From contig JAFXCE010000073.1 of the NCBI GenBank assembly GCA_017521565.1, forward strand, positions 1 to 64,000: 64,000 nt of DNA, written 5' to 3'. How positions within the stretch are numbered: position 1 is the stretch's first letter; each line of letters starts with the position of its first letter. This document shows, in pieces, positions 47,626-55,220 of the stretch. The stretch is from Clostridia bacterium. GTDB lineage: Bacteria > Bacillota > Clostridia > Christensenellales > Aristaeellaceae. Made by a program: the position numbers and the translations under genes. The notes beneath the pieces are model-generated. The model was not told the DNA's origin and ran no database searches. It was given only the letters and a program-made list of their open reading frames with translations.

Positions 47626-48713
47626 TATTTCTGCTTCTCACCCTTCTGCTCGGTCTTTCCTCCGGCGATCTGCGCAGGCTTCTCCGGCATAAAGGAATCA
47701 ATCATCTTGACCACCTCATCGAAGCGCGCCGCCGGCACATCAGCAAACTTGGCGATCTTCATGCGCTTGAGCGCGTCGCTGATCTCGCCCTGACGGCCAG
47801 TCTTTGCCGCGGCTTCCATAAGCTGAGTGATCTGCTCTTTGGAAATCAGCTGATTCTTGTCATTGCCAGCAAGGTGCGGGAAGATATCGCCCAGCGAGAT
47901 CGCGCCATCGTCAAGGCCGTTTTTCAGCTCCTTGAGCTTGAGCATCTCATCTGCGGACCAGTCTTCCATCCTCGTGTTGAGATACGTTTCAAGGTCAACC
48001 TGCGCAACGCCCAGCTTTTCATAGATGCGCAGCATCTTGGCAACCAGTGCCGCACGCTGCTTCTCATCCTTCATCATCTCATTCAAGCCGGAGGATGCCG
48101 TCTGACGACAAGCATTAACCGCTGCGGCCGTGACGTCTCCCGGGATCACCTGAAGGATACAGGCTCTCAAACGACGGGCGCCCATGTTGGCCTCCAGCTC
48201 GTAGATGTCGCGATCATCGGTCAGCTTATATCCACCCGTGCGCGTGGATCGGAAGTGCTTAACCTCAAACTGTCGGGAAACATACAGGTTCGTCTGCAAA
48301 TCCCACGCGAAAGCACGCACAAGGCTGAATCCAACGCCGCGCTTGTCAACGCCGCGCTCAAGCACTTCCTGTCCGAAATTGACGTTGCCCCAGTTACGGG
48401 CAAGCACTTCAGCCAGCCTGATTGACGGACCGGATACCGTTTCCTTACCGCGGGGGAAGGTATACACCGCAGCATCGGCCAGCGTGGGACGCTTGCACTC
48501 ATTCAAGATCTGATCCATGGAATACAGCGGGTCGCGCGGATACTGGCGCGCCATGAACACCTGCGCCTTGACCTCGGAAATCGCACGGGCTTCCATGTTA
48601 GCAGCAACCGCATTGCCGGAATCGTGGCGATTGGTATCCATCTGCATCGGGTTCGCAGCACCAACTGCATAGGGATTCACAACGGACATGCCGTCGTCAA
48701 AGTAATCACTCAT
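47625..48713 (-). CDS. Conserved phage protein of the recombination module
   Basis: ATG 48713 follows AGAGAGGCAATTCG. The 362-residue protein contains EVKAQVFMARQYPRDPLYSMDQILNECKRPTLADAAVYTFPRGKETVSGPSIRLAEVLARNWGNVNFGQEVLERG...SLVRAFAWDLQTNLYVSRQFEVKHFR...LTDDRDIYELEANMGARRLRACILQVIPGDVTAAAVNAC, a highly conserved phage family without an established function. It occurs with RecB-type exonucleases where other phages have a RecT or Erf annealing protein, so a strand-annealing or replication role is inferred. Confidence 0.75.
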   Translation of the reverse strand: MSDYFDDGMSVVNPYAVGAANPMQMDTNRHDSGNAVAANMEARAISEVKAQVFMARQYPRDPLYSMDQILNECKRPTLADAAVYTFPRGKETVSGPSIRLAEVLARNWGNVNFGQEVLERGVDKRGVGFSLVRAFAWDLQTNLYVSRQFEVKHFRSTRTGGYKLTDDRDIYELEANMGARRLRACILQVIPGDVTAAAVNACRQTASSGLNEMMKDEKQRAALVAKMLRIYEKLGVAQVDLETYLNTRMEDWSADEMLKLKELKNGLDDGAISLGDIFPHLAGNDKNQLISKEQITQLMEAAAKTGRQGEISDALKRMKIAKFADVPAARFDEVVKMIDSFMPEKPAQIAGGKTEQKGEKQK

Positions 48714-48730
48714 CGAATTGCCTCTCTTTC

Positions 48731-49435
48731 TCACGCTCTCGCGCTGATGATCGTTTCCTGATAGAACTCAACGCCCGGAATCTGGGCCGTTCCCTTGCTC
48801 ATTCTGGCGAGATTATCCAGCACCGACATGTTGATCGAGCGAACCTCAATGCCATCGACATAGGCAGGAACAGCTTTGGCATCGACCACACGGGCGCGCC
48901 ACTTCTTGCGGGTGCTGGTTCCTTTGGCCTGTTCAAACTGAACCGGTGTCGGCGCTTTCATGTCCTCAACCATCTCAGCCATCGCCATGCTGACCATCGC
49001 GCCCTGAACATCGCCAGACTTTTCGGCTTCGGCAGCTTCCTGCAAGAGGCGGTCGCGTTCTTCCTGCTGCAGCTTTTTGGCTTCCTGCTCGGCCTGCACC
49101 CTCGCTATTTCGACCGCCATCTGATATCCGGCCATGTTCTTCTTGATGACCTTCTCCGCTTCTTCCAGCGGAGCAAGCATCTCTTTTTCCCTCTGGCACA
49201 CCTGCGTATGGGCAGCTTTCGCCGCTTCCTTCGTCGGCTTCCAGTAATCCTTCATCTGCTTGGCGCGCCGCTTGATCTCCGTCAGGAACGCAGCGGCGCG
49301 CTCATAATCCTGCTGGCTCTCGATCTTCAGCTCTTTCGCTTCGTTGATCGCGGCAGTTCCAGCCAACTTGAGCTGAAACTCAATCGAAGCATCAGCAACA
49401 AGGTTGGAAGCCTGCATCTGTCGAACAGATTCCAT
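48731..49435 (-). CDS. Coiled-coil phage protein, 234 aa
   Basis: It starts MESVRQMQASNLVADASIEFQLKLAGTAAINEAKELKIESQQDYERAAAFLTEIKRRAKQMKDYWKPTKEAAKAAHTQVCQREKEMLAPLEEAEKVIKKNMAGY and goes on with a long coiled coil (VQAEQEAKKLQQEERDRLLQEAAEAEK). The final domain has STRKKWRARVVDAKAVPAYVDGIEVRSINMSVLDNLARM. Similar proteins sit between the exonuclease and annealing-type genes of phages; function unknown. Confidence 0.75.
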   Translation of the reverse strand: MESVRQMQASNLVADASIEFQLKLAGTAAINEAKELKIESQQDYERAAAFLTEIKRRAKQMKDYWKPTKEAAKAAHTQVCQREKEMLAPLEEAEKVIKKNMAGYQMAVEIARVQAEQEAKKLQQEERDRLLQEAAEAEKSGDVQGAMVSMAMAEMVEDMKAPTPVQFEQAKGTSTRKKWRARVVDAKAVPAYVDGIEVRSINMSVLDNLARMSKGTAQIPGVEFYQETIISARA

Positions 49436-49449
49436 CTTTCATACTCCCT

Positions 49450-50070
49450 TCAAGCTCTCTTCTCGCCCTGCATCGCGTTGTAAATTGCAAGGCAATGCAG
49501 GAAGTTCTTGTATCCATCCCCCACCCGCTCAAAACGGTACTTGCCATTCTTGAGCAGTTGGAGACCATAGCGCTGACGCACCTTGATTCCGTGGCTTTTC
49601 AATGCTTCGGAGTACCCACCGATCTGCGTAGCCAGCATGACCGGGTGATAGACCGCCGTGCATTTGATGTCAATCACATCAACCCCGGTTCCATCATCTG
49701 GTTCGATGTAGCCCAGCAGATCAAGCGTGCCAGCATAGGACATCAGGCGGTGGAAGATTCTCAATTCGGACGCCACCCATACCGGGTGATGCTCTTCTTG
49801 GAATCGGATGAATGCCTCAACATATGGCTGAGTATCTTCGTCACTCTCGACGATGCCGTATTTCACGAAGTTGCTCACCTGCTCATGCGCCCGCGTACCC
49901 CGGTCGGCTGCATTCTGCAGCGCATCTTCCGGAACATCGCTATAGAGCATCAGGCTCATCGGCTCCATGATCTGCGTCACGCTCGGCAGCTTCATGCCGC
50001 CAAGCATATATACATGGGACTCTTCGTCGAATTCGATCTTCGGGATCCCTCGGATCTGAGCATCAATCAT
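49450..50070 (-). CDS. RecB-family PD-(D/E)XK exonuclease
   Basis: The 206-residue protein has the nuclease motifs RGTRAHEQVSNFVKYG (about residue 57), ASELRIFHRLMSYAGTLDLLGYI (motif with catalytic D about 117), VDVIDIKCT (D/E-x-K about 131) and TQIGGYSEALKSHGI (motif with QxxxY about 147). It resembles the small Cas4/RecB-type nucleases phages use to resect DNA ends for recombination. It precedes the coiled-coil and annealing-type genes. Confidence 0.85.
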   Translation of the reverse strand: MIDAQIRGIPKIEFDEESHVYMLGGMKLPSVTQIMEPMSLMLYSDVPEDALQNAADRGTRAHEQVSNFVKYGIVESDEDTQPYVEAFIRFQEEHHPVWVASELRIFHRLMSYAGTLDLLGYIEPDDGTGVDVIDIKCTAVYHPVMLATQIGGYSEALKSHGIKVRQRYGLQLLKNGKYRFERVGDGYKNFLHCLAIYNAMQGEKRA

Positions 50071-50297
50071 GACGCATCCTCCATCATGTAGACATCCTCA
50101 TCTTCGGCCGCATTGGCCTTGTCTGCGTATTCCTCTTCCAGCTCCTTCACCTCGTCGAGCAAAGCATAGCAGCCATGAATCACATCATCCAACCGACTGT
50201 CGCGGGAAGACTTATCTTCCAGCTCGTCAATCAGAAATTGAAAAGATCGGCGCGCGGTACCCAGGTTTTCAAGGATCTCGTAGTCAATATCCAGCAT
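50067..50297 (-). CDS. Small acidic protein, 76 aa
   Basis: ATG 50297 lies 7 bases after AAGGAGG. Product MLDIDYEILENLGTARRSFQFLIDELEDKSSRDSRLDDVIHGCYALLDEVKELEEEYADKANAAEDEDVYMMEDAS is strongly acidic and helical. It might mimic DNA or regulate the exonuclease, but nothing specific is recognised. Confidence 0.65.
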   Translation of the reverse strand: MLDIDYEILENLGTARRSFQFLIDELEDKSSRDSRLDDVIHGCYALLDEVKELEEEYADKANAAEDEDVYMMEDAS

Positions 50298-50309
50298 GTT
50301 CATGCCTCC

Positions 50310-50339
50310 TTGACGTGTCGCTTCTTTGTGTGCTATAAT
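50310..50339 (+). promoter_or_regulatory. Plus-strand promoter for candidate small RNA 2
   Basis: TTGACG (50310-50315), 18 bases, TATAAT (50334-50339). It is opposite to the flanking genes and begins directly upstream of the 50297 start codon, the same layout as the small RNA 1 promoter. Confidence 0.7.
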
Positions 50340-50345
50340 CAAAGC

Positions 50346-50411
50346 ACACCTAATCGAATTGCTTGGATGCGGTGTACAGCGTTGACGAATTGCCCTCGTC
50401 AGCGCTTTTTT
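50346..50411 (+). ncRNA. Candidate small RNA 2, about 66 nt
   Basis: Downstream of the promoter, AGCGTTGACGA (50378-50388) and TCGTCAGCGCT (50396-50406) form an 11-pair hairpin with one G-U, followed by six U. No ribosome site or frame is present. The 5' part contains GAATTGCTTGGATGCGG (50356-50372), which also occurs at 46448-46464 beside the tRNA array. Confidence 0.6.
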
Positions 50412-50634
50412 ATTTGCCATCAAGCTGTGTGCGCTGTTCCTGAATGTCCTTGTCGCGCAGATACAGCGCCATGACAATCAGAACGACGAAACCGATCACG
50501 GTCGCAGCCGCCAGCGTATACACAAGCGCCAGCTGCAAGGCCTCGATCAGCCATGCGATCGCCGCCTGCGTCCATGCCCTCACAGCCTCCTGTATTTGCC
50601 CGATACAGGACTGCACACTCTGAATCCATGCCAT
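50410..50634 (-). CDS. Small membrane protein, 74 aa
   Basis: ATG 50634 overlaps the upstream stop as TGATG. Product MAWIQSVQSCIGQIQEAVRAWTQAAIAWLIEALQLALVYTLAAATVIGFVVLIVMALYLRDKDIQEQRTQLDGK has an amphipathic first half and a strong transmembrane helix (residues 33-58). Not recognised. Confidence 0.6.
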   Translation of the reverse strand: MAWIQSVQSCIGQIQEAVRAWTQAAIAWLIEALQLALVYTLAAATVIGFVVLIVMALYLRDKDIQEQRTQLDGK

Positions 50635-50804
50635 CAATCCAGCCACACTTCTCCCCCCTCTCCGTCGTCGTCGATGAAGCTAACTGCCATCGCCACTACG
50701 CAAACCGCAAAGATCACGCTGATCATCGCAGTAAGCGTACACAGCAATGCCATATCCACCGGATACAACTGCCAGAGCGCTTCCCACATTGCCTTGTCGA
50801 TCAT
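50634..50804 (-). CDS. Small membrane protein, 56 aa
   Basis: ATG 50804 follows GGAGGAAGCGCGC. Product MIDKAMWEALWQLYPVDMALLCTLTAMISVIFAVCVVAMAVSFIDDDGEGGEVWLD has one transmembrane helix (residues 18-42) and an acidic tail. It is translationally coupled to the next membrane protein, suggesting a two-component membrane unit. Function unknown. Confidence 0.6.
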   Translation of the reverse strand: MIDKAMWEALWQLYPVDMALLCTLTAMISVIFAVCVVAMAVSFIDDDGEGGEVWLD

Positions 50805-51061
50805 GCGCGCTTCCTCCCCTTGATGATTTTGAAATTCCGCTGACCAGTGATTTTATTGAAACCATCCTGCTCCATCGTCCAGTTGTCGAAGATCTCACGC
50901 CGGACGAGGATACTCCGTCCGAAATGGACGGTCATGTACTGACGGTCGAATTCCATCATGATCTCGCGGGCTTTGGTATATCCGAATCCCGTGATCTCTG
51001 CGATGTCATTCGTGCTCAAGAACTCACGGCGAGCAGGGCTCGCAGCTTTGGGCTGGCTCAT
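50801..51061 (-). CDS. Excisionase-like winged-helix DNA-binding protein
   Basis: ATG 51061 follows AGGAGGTTCCGGTCA. The 86-residue protein contains REFLSTNDIAEITGFGYTKAREIMMEFDRQYMTVHFGRSILVRREIFDNW, a MerR/excisionase-type winged helix as found in Xis or AlpA proteins. It could guide integrase in excision or regulate the early operon. Position just after the lysogeny switch fits either. Confidence 0.7.
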   Translation of the reverse strand: MSQPKAASPARREFLSTNDIAEITGFGYTKAREIMMEFDRQYMTVHFGRSILVRREIFDNWTMEQDGFNKITGQRNFKIIKGRKRA

Positions 51062-51081
51062 TGACCGGAACCTCCTTCCTG

Positions 51082-51528
51082 TCATCTCACCTCGTTGATC
51101 TTCTGGAGCGATGCGTCGATTGCCCGACGCGCATCCTGAAGCTCATTTTCGTACTTCTCTCTGAGGATTGGATCATCAATCCTGCCATCCAGCGCATCCC
51201 GCTCGACCTTCTCATGCAAAGCAAGCACATCGTTCATCTGATGCTTGGTATTGAGGATTGCACCGAGCAGGCCATAATCCCGTTCGTCGGATGCACCGAA
51301 ATACTTAGTGATCTCCGGGAACTGCGCCCTCGCCCAGCGCCTGAAAAGCCCCGGCTCGGGAAGACGTTCCTCGAGGATATCCACGTCGGACATCTCGGGA
51401 ATGACCTGTCCGTACTCCATCCTTTTGTACTGCTCAAGACTTACGGAAAGCATCGAAGCAATCTGCTGTTGAGTCAGATTGTGCGAAATCCGTGCTGTTT
51501 TGAGAATTTGCTGTGCGGAATCTGCCAT
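51082..51528 (-). CDS. XRE-type regulator with C-terminal helical domain
   Basis: The 148-residue protein starts MADSAQQILKTARISHNLTQQQIASMLSVSLEQYKRMEYGQVIPEMSDVDILEERL, a helix-turn-helix of Cro/CI type, followed by helices (NTKHQMNDVLALHEKVERDALDGRIDDPILREKYENELQDARRAID). It lies after the Cro-like gene in the early operon; a CTAATA operator is close upstream. It may be a second-level regulator. Confidence 0.8.
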   Translation of the reverse strand: MADSAQQILKTARISHNLTQQQIASMLSVSLEQYKRMEYGQVIPEMSDVDILEERLPEPGLFRRWARAQFPEITKYFGASDERDYGLLGAILNTKHQMNDVLALHEKVERDALDGRIDDPILREKYENELQDARRAIDASLQKINEVR

Positions 51529-51567
51529 GTTTAATGCCCTCGCTTCTGGTATTATGAAATAGTCCCA

Positions 51568-51579
51568 CTAATATATTAG
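51568..51579. promoter_or_regulatory. Palindromic operator CTAATATATTAG
   Basis: A perfect 12-bp palindrome made from the CTAATA half-site of the main operator region. It overlaps the stop codon of the Cro-like gene, a distant auxiliary operator position that could allow looping. Confidence 0.65.
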
Positions 51580-51785
51580 CCGGACTTTTCCACCAATTGA
51601 GCCGGCATAAGATCTTCCGGAGCACACTCAAGAACCTTGGCAAGCCTAGGAAGCATCTTGTTACTGGGCTGCGAAATTCCAAGTTCCCACTGGCTTACAG
51701 CGCCCTGCGTCACTCCAAGAGATTCTGCAAGTTCCTGCTGATTCAGGCCCTTGGTGACGCGAAGAATCTTGATCTTACTAACCAC
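51576..51785 (-). CDS. Cro-like repressor
   Basis: I choose GTG 51785 because GAAGGGAG lies upstream; no ATG is available there. The 69-residue protein MVSKIKILRVTKGLNQQELAESLGVTQGAVSQWELGISQPSNKMLPRLAKVLECAPEDLM is a complete XRE helix-turn-helix. Its recognition helix (TQGAVSQWELG) is the same as that of the divergent CI protein, so both very probably bind the same CTAATA operators. Confidence 0.87.
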   Translation of the reverse strand: MVSKIKILRVTKGLNQQELAESLGVTQGAVSQWELGISQPSNKMLPRLAKVLECAPEDLMPAQLVEKSG

Positions 51786-51816
51786 TGCTTTACTCCCTTC
51801 GCTATTATTTGCTATT

Positions 51817-51918
51817 ATTCTAATACACAATATTAGAGAAGTCAACCCTATTTTTTACAATTTCTAATATTTTATAACTCATAATTGAAGCTACTCTAAT
51901 TTAGTAATAAAATATTAG
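51817..51918. promoter_or_regulatory. Lysogeny switch: divergent cro and cI promoters with CTAATA operators
   Basis: Leftward promoter: TTGACT (51845-51840), 17 bases, TAGAAT (51822-51817). Rightward promoter: TTGAAG (51885-51890), 17 bases, TAAAAT (51908-51913). The operator CTAATA-N5-TATTAG is at 51820-51836 inside the leftward promoter; half-sites recur at 51864, 51896 and 51918. CI and Cro compete here for lysogeny or lysis. Confidence 0.82.
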
Positions 51919-51941
51919 TGTAAAAAGCAGGGAGGTGCATT

Positions 51942-52565
51942 ATGAACCGTCTCAAGGAACTACGCAGACAAAAAGGCGTCCGGCAAGGTGAAATTGCCGA
52001 CCTCTTACATATCACCCAAGGAGCTGTATCTCAGTGGGAACTTGGACGCACCAATATGGACTATCAGTATGCAAAGGTACTTGCTGAATACTTTGGTGTT
52101 ACTGTCTCTTACCTTCTAGGGGAGTCTAACGTCTTAGATCACTCCAACGTACCAGCGTCAAAAGCTACCGGATTCCGAATTCCGGTTCTTGGAATAATCC
52201 GCGCCGGCATCCCAGTCGCCGCAATCGAAGATATTGAAGATTGGGAAGAAATCACCACCGACATGGCAAAGACCGGCGAATTCGTCGCACTCAAAGTAAA
52301 GGGCGATTCTATGGAGCCACAAATAAAAGACGGCGACATCGCAATCATTCGCCGACAGGAAACTGTCGAGAATGGCGACATCGCCGTGGTGCTGGTCAAC
52401 GGAGAGGAAGCTACGATCAAGAAGGTCAAGTTCTCTCCAGATGGTATGATGCTGATTGGCTTCAATACCGCAGCCTATGAACCACACTTCTACAATAAGG
52501 AAGAAATCGCTGATCTGCCGGTCAGAATCTATGGCAGATTGGTTGAAGTCAGGAGGAAGTTTTGA
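51942..52565 (+). CDS. CI/LexA-like phage repressor with S24 peptidase domain
   Basis: The 207-residue protein follows GGAGGTGCATT. Residues 1-60 are an XRE domain (IADLLHITQGAVSQWELGRTNMDY); residues about 85-207 are a LexA-type S24 domain with FVALKVKGDSMEPQIKDGDIAIIRR (catalytic serine in GDSM, about residue 125) and VNGEEATIKKVKF (catalytic lysine about 163). The Ala-Gly/Cys-Gly-type cleavage site is probably RAG at about 87-89. It keeps the prophage silent and is inactivated in the SOS response. Confidence 0.93.
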   Translation: MNRLKELRRQKGVRQGEIADLLHITQGAVSQWELGRTNMDYQYAKVLAEYFGVTVSYLLGESNVLDHSNVPASKATGFRIPVLGIIRAGIPVAAIEDIEDWEEITTDMAKTGEFVALKVKGDSMEPQIKDGDIAIIRRQETVENGDIAVVLVNGEEATIKKVKFSPDGMMLIGFNTAAYEPHFYNKEEIADLPVRIYGRLVEVRRKF

Positions 52566-53608
52566 TGAAAAAGTCGGTTTTCTTGTTTGCTTCCGCAATT
52601 ATTCTTTTCTCTTCTATCTCTCTGGCAGAACCGATTACGGTTGATTTAGATGCAATGACCCCTGCTGAAATCAAGGAACTTATCACCCTTGCTGAAGCCG
52701 AATACAAAGAAGCTACTTCCTTTTCTTCTGATGTATATACCCTCCTTGCACCCAATTTCAGATCCGCTTTTGAATCTCTGATTCCATCTGACGCTACTGC
52801 CTCCTATCCTCTTTTAGGATTCAAAGATCAACGCGCAAGAACTATGTATATGCTTTCCGGCAATTGCACCGTTAAGTTTGCTGATAAATCTAAATCGTCA
52901 TACGAAATGACCATGATTTATTGGCACGACGAATCCTCCCAAACATTCCATCAAGTCGCGTTTTTCTCCGACGAGAAAATCTACTATTGCGACAATGAAC
53001 TTCTTAAAAACGTAGTACCATATCTGAACGAGTCTATCATCCAGAAGCTTGGTGCTAATGATATCATCTACCAGGCAACCACAGCACAAGCAACACCTGT
53101 TCCCACTCCGACATCGACACCCACTCCGACGCACACACCAGCTGCAACACCTTCTCCTGACCCGACCCTGACCGCAACTCCTGCTCCCACACCAGAACCG
53201 ACGTCTCTGACCCCAGAAGCCCTAATTGAGCAAGCTATTCGTGCTGAGCTCGGCGAGGACTATATCAGGCACGAAATACACAGTTATACTGCTAATTGCA
53301 ACATCTATTTCCATCTCGGCAGCGGTTGGGATAATGCTTCCATACGAAGTGGATTCCTTTATGATTGTGCACAAGTCCTGCAAAAACTAGATGAACTCAA
53401 TGACAGCGGTGCAATCCTTCTTGACAGCATCTATTTGCAAGCTGACGGAGAATTCATCGATACCTACGGCAATGCAACAACGGAAAAAGCCATTGCTTTG
53501 CGGATATATAAAGAGACGCTGGAGAAGATCAACTGGGATCGCTTCAATTATAAAGACCTCGATGCAATCTCTTACAGCTATTGGTGCCATCCGGCATTGA
53601 AAGATTGA
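52565..53608 (+). CDS. Secreted protein coupled to cI (lysogenic conversion candidate)
   Basis: ATG 52565 overlaps the cI stop as TGATG, with GGAGGAAG upstream. The 347-residue protein has a signal peptide (KKSVFLFASAIILFSSISLAEP, cleavage probably after SLA), an N-terminal domain of about 150 residues, a Pro/Thr linker (ATPVPTPTSTPTPTHTPAAT..., about 178-218) and a C-terminal alpha/beta domain of about 130 residues. The linker resembles those of host secreted proteins in this window. Expressed with cI, it is present in lysogens; superinfection exclusion or host-surface change is possible. Family not recognised. Confidence 0.78.
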   Translation: MKKSVFLFASAIILFSSISLAEPITVDLDAMTPAEIKELITLAEAEYKEATSFSSDVYTLLAPNFRSAFESLIPSDATASYPLLGFKDQRARTMYMLSGNCTVKFADKSKSSYEMTMIYWHDESSQTFHQVAFFSDEKIYYCDNELLKNVVPYLNESIIQKLGANDIIYQATTAQATPVPTPTSTPTPTHTPAATPSPDPTLTATPAPTPEPTSLTPEALIEQAIRAELGEDYIRHEIHSYTANCNIYFHLGSGWDNASIRSGFLYDCAQVLQKLDELNDSGAILLDSIYLQADGEFIDTYGNATTEKAIALRIYKETLEKINWDRFNYKDLDAISYSYWCHPALKD

Positions 53609-53624
53609 TTTTTGACATACAAAA

Positions 53625-53651
53625 GCGCATCTTCACCGATGCGCAATTTTT
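53625..53651 (+). terminator. Terminator of the cI operon
   Basis: GCGCATC (53625-53631), six-base loop, GATGCGC (53638-53644), then AATTTTT. It ends the cI-secreted protein transcript before the integrase gene. Confidence 0.82.
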
Positions 53652-53698
53652 AAAAGCCAAAAGGGAACATTTGTTCCCGGCAGATAGGAGGGATCATC

Positions 53699-54955
53699 AT
53701 GCCGGCCGAACTGAAGGTTTTGGAATTCCCCACCAAAGCCGCACCAAAGAAAAAAAAGCGCAAAAAGCTGCGTAAATACGAACGTGCAGATGGCCGCTTC
53801 TGCAAATATGTAACAGTCAATGGTATCAAAAAAGCAATTTATGGCACTTCCACCGAAGATGTTATTGAGCAAGCCAAAGAATACAAAATGCTTGTCACTA
53901 ATGGTCTAACCAATCTGGATTATGAAATCAGAGTAAAGGATTGGTGTGATCTCTGGTTCAAAGCCAGAAGAGCAACAAAAGGAAAGGGATATCAACGCAA
54001 TGCTGACCTGCAAATGCGCCTTATTGTCGCCCAAATTGGTCACATGCGCGTGCGTGATGTTAGGGAAATTCATCTTCAAAACGTCCTAAACTCTCGCTCC
54101 GGAATGTCAAAATCACAGATTGAGCAGCTTTCCAATACCATTAAGAGCATATTTTCATTTGCTCGTAAAAATCGCCTCATTACTATTGATCCGTCAATGG
54201 ACATCATTCGACCTATAGGAACTTATGAAGGCCATCGGATTCTTGAAAAGTGGGAAATTGATTTCCTGCTTGCTAATGTAACGATTCATCGCAGCATGAT
54301 TTGGGCGCTCACCATGCTTTTTGCTGGATTACGACGCGGTGAACTACTCGCACTTGAAACCAAGAATATTGATTTTGAAGCACGTAGAATCCACATTGTC
54401 ACGGCTGTTCGTTTTGAAGATGGCAAGGCTGTTAATGCCGGAACAACAAAAACGAAAGCCGGCATCCGTGATGTACCAATTTACGAACCACTATATTCTA
54501 TATTAAAGCGCGATCTTTCAGAAAACCCGCGTCAATATCTGGCTAGTCAAGAATGCGGGAAGCCCATTCTCTCCGAAGGTGGATTCCGCGGACAATGGGA
54601 TACACTTATGCGTCGACTTACCAACGTCAACAGCGGATATCCTGCGCACCTGCATGTCAAAAGAACACCAGAGCAAAAAGCCGCATTTGAAGCAACGCTC
54701 AAGTATATCTCCTTTACACCACATGATTTGAGATATACCTTCGCAACTATGCTCTTTAATGCTGGCGTAGATGAAAAGTCAGCATGTAAAATCATGGGTC
54801 ATCGAGATGTGAGAATGACACGTGACCTCTATGCAAAACTAACGATTGAGCAGAATCTGAAATCTGACAAGAAGATGGAAGAGTATTTGCAAAGCTATGT
54901 CGTGACAGAAGATTTGACAAACAATTCTGACAGACGATCGGGAATATTGGTGTAA
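53699..54955 (+). CDS. int: Tyrosine-type phage integrase
   Basis: The 418-residue protein follows AGGAGGGATCATC. It has a basic arm-binding N-terminus (KKKKRKKLRKYERADGRFCKYVTVNGIKKAIYGTS), a SAM-like core-binding domain (about residues 75-155) and the catalytic domain with FAGLRRGELLAL (first Arg), TPHDLRYTFATMLFNAGV (His-x-x-Arg) and IMGHRDVRMTRDLYAKL (His and the tyrosine nucleophile). It integrates and excises the prophage at the attachment site probably within 55.0-55.1 kb. Confidence 0.95.
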   Translation: MPAELKVLEFPTKAAPKKKKRKKLRKYERADGRFCKYVTVNGIKKAIYGTSTEDVIEQAKEYKMLVTNGLTNLDYEIRVKDWCDLWFKARRATKGKGYQRNADLQMRLIVAQIGHMRVRDVREIHLQNVLNSRSGMSKSQIEQLSNTIKSIFSFARKNRLITIDPSMDIIRPIGTYEGHRILEKWEIDFLLANVTIHRSMIWALTMLFAGLRRGELLALETKNIDFEARRIHIVTAVRFEDGKAVNAGTTKTKAGIRDVPIYEPLYSILKRDLSENPRQYLASQECGKPILSEGGFRGQWDTLMRRLTNVNSGYPAHLHVKRTPEQKAAFEATLKYISFTPHDLRYTFATMLFNAGVDEKSACKIMGHRDVRMTRDLYAKLTIEQNLKSDKKMEEYLQSYVVTEDLTNNSDRRSGILV

Positions 54956-54996
54956 ACGAGATATTCGAGATACGCCAAAAAGCTAGGCAATAAAAT

Positions 54997-55024
54997 AAAG
55001 CTAGGCCACGCCTAGCTTTTTATT
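54997..55024 (+). terminator. Integrase terminator near the prophage end
   Basis: AAAGCTAGGC (54997-55006) and GCCTAGCTTT (55010-55019) form a 10-pair hairpin with a U-run. The left half is also repeated in direct orientation at 54979-54988, possibly an integrase arm site. Confidence 0.85.
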
Positions 55025-55127
55025 ATGAATGCCGTTCTAGCTGGGCCAGCTGCCGTTTGCCCATGAGGCGAAGGACAATTGTGGTCACGAAAAAGAGAAT
55101 GACGGTACGAAGAAAACCAGTGAGCAT
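55023..55127 (-). pseudogene. 5' fragment of a DUF421/YetF-like membrane protein gene (prophage insertion target)
   Basis: ATG 55127 follows GGTGGTGATTCT and encodes MLTGFLRTVILFFVTTIVLRLMGKRQLAQLERHS, then stop. The part RTVILFFVTTIVLRLMGKRQLAQLE matches the first transmembrane segment and the MGKRQ-x-x-x-L motif of DUF421 proteins, which normally continue for about 180 more residues (typically L-x-P-F-E-L-V). Here the frame changes to prophage-side sequence after QLE. The simplest reading is that the phage integrated into this gene, with the rest at the other prophage end. Confidence 0.75.
55039..55051. other. Candidate attachment-site core
   Basis: AGCTGG-G-CCAGCT is a 13-bp odd palindrome inside the last codons of the truncated DUF421 fragment that still look like the native gene. 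Its symmetry is usual for tyrosine recombinase crossover sites. The other att copy should be at the left prophage end, outside the window. Confidence 0.45.
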
Positions 55128-55179
55128 AGAATCACCACCTATGGCGTTCATCTTGCCCGATGCTTTCCCCATATATACC

Positions 55180-55204
55180 AAAAGGGGCCGGATTTCCGGC
55201 TCCC
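55180..55204 (-). terminator. Terminator of the nitroreductase gene
   Basis: On the minus strand GGGAGCCGG (55204-55196) pairs with CCGGCCCC (55191-55184), followed by UUUU. Confidence 0.75.
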
Positions 55205-55220
55205 GATCAGGTATATGCGC

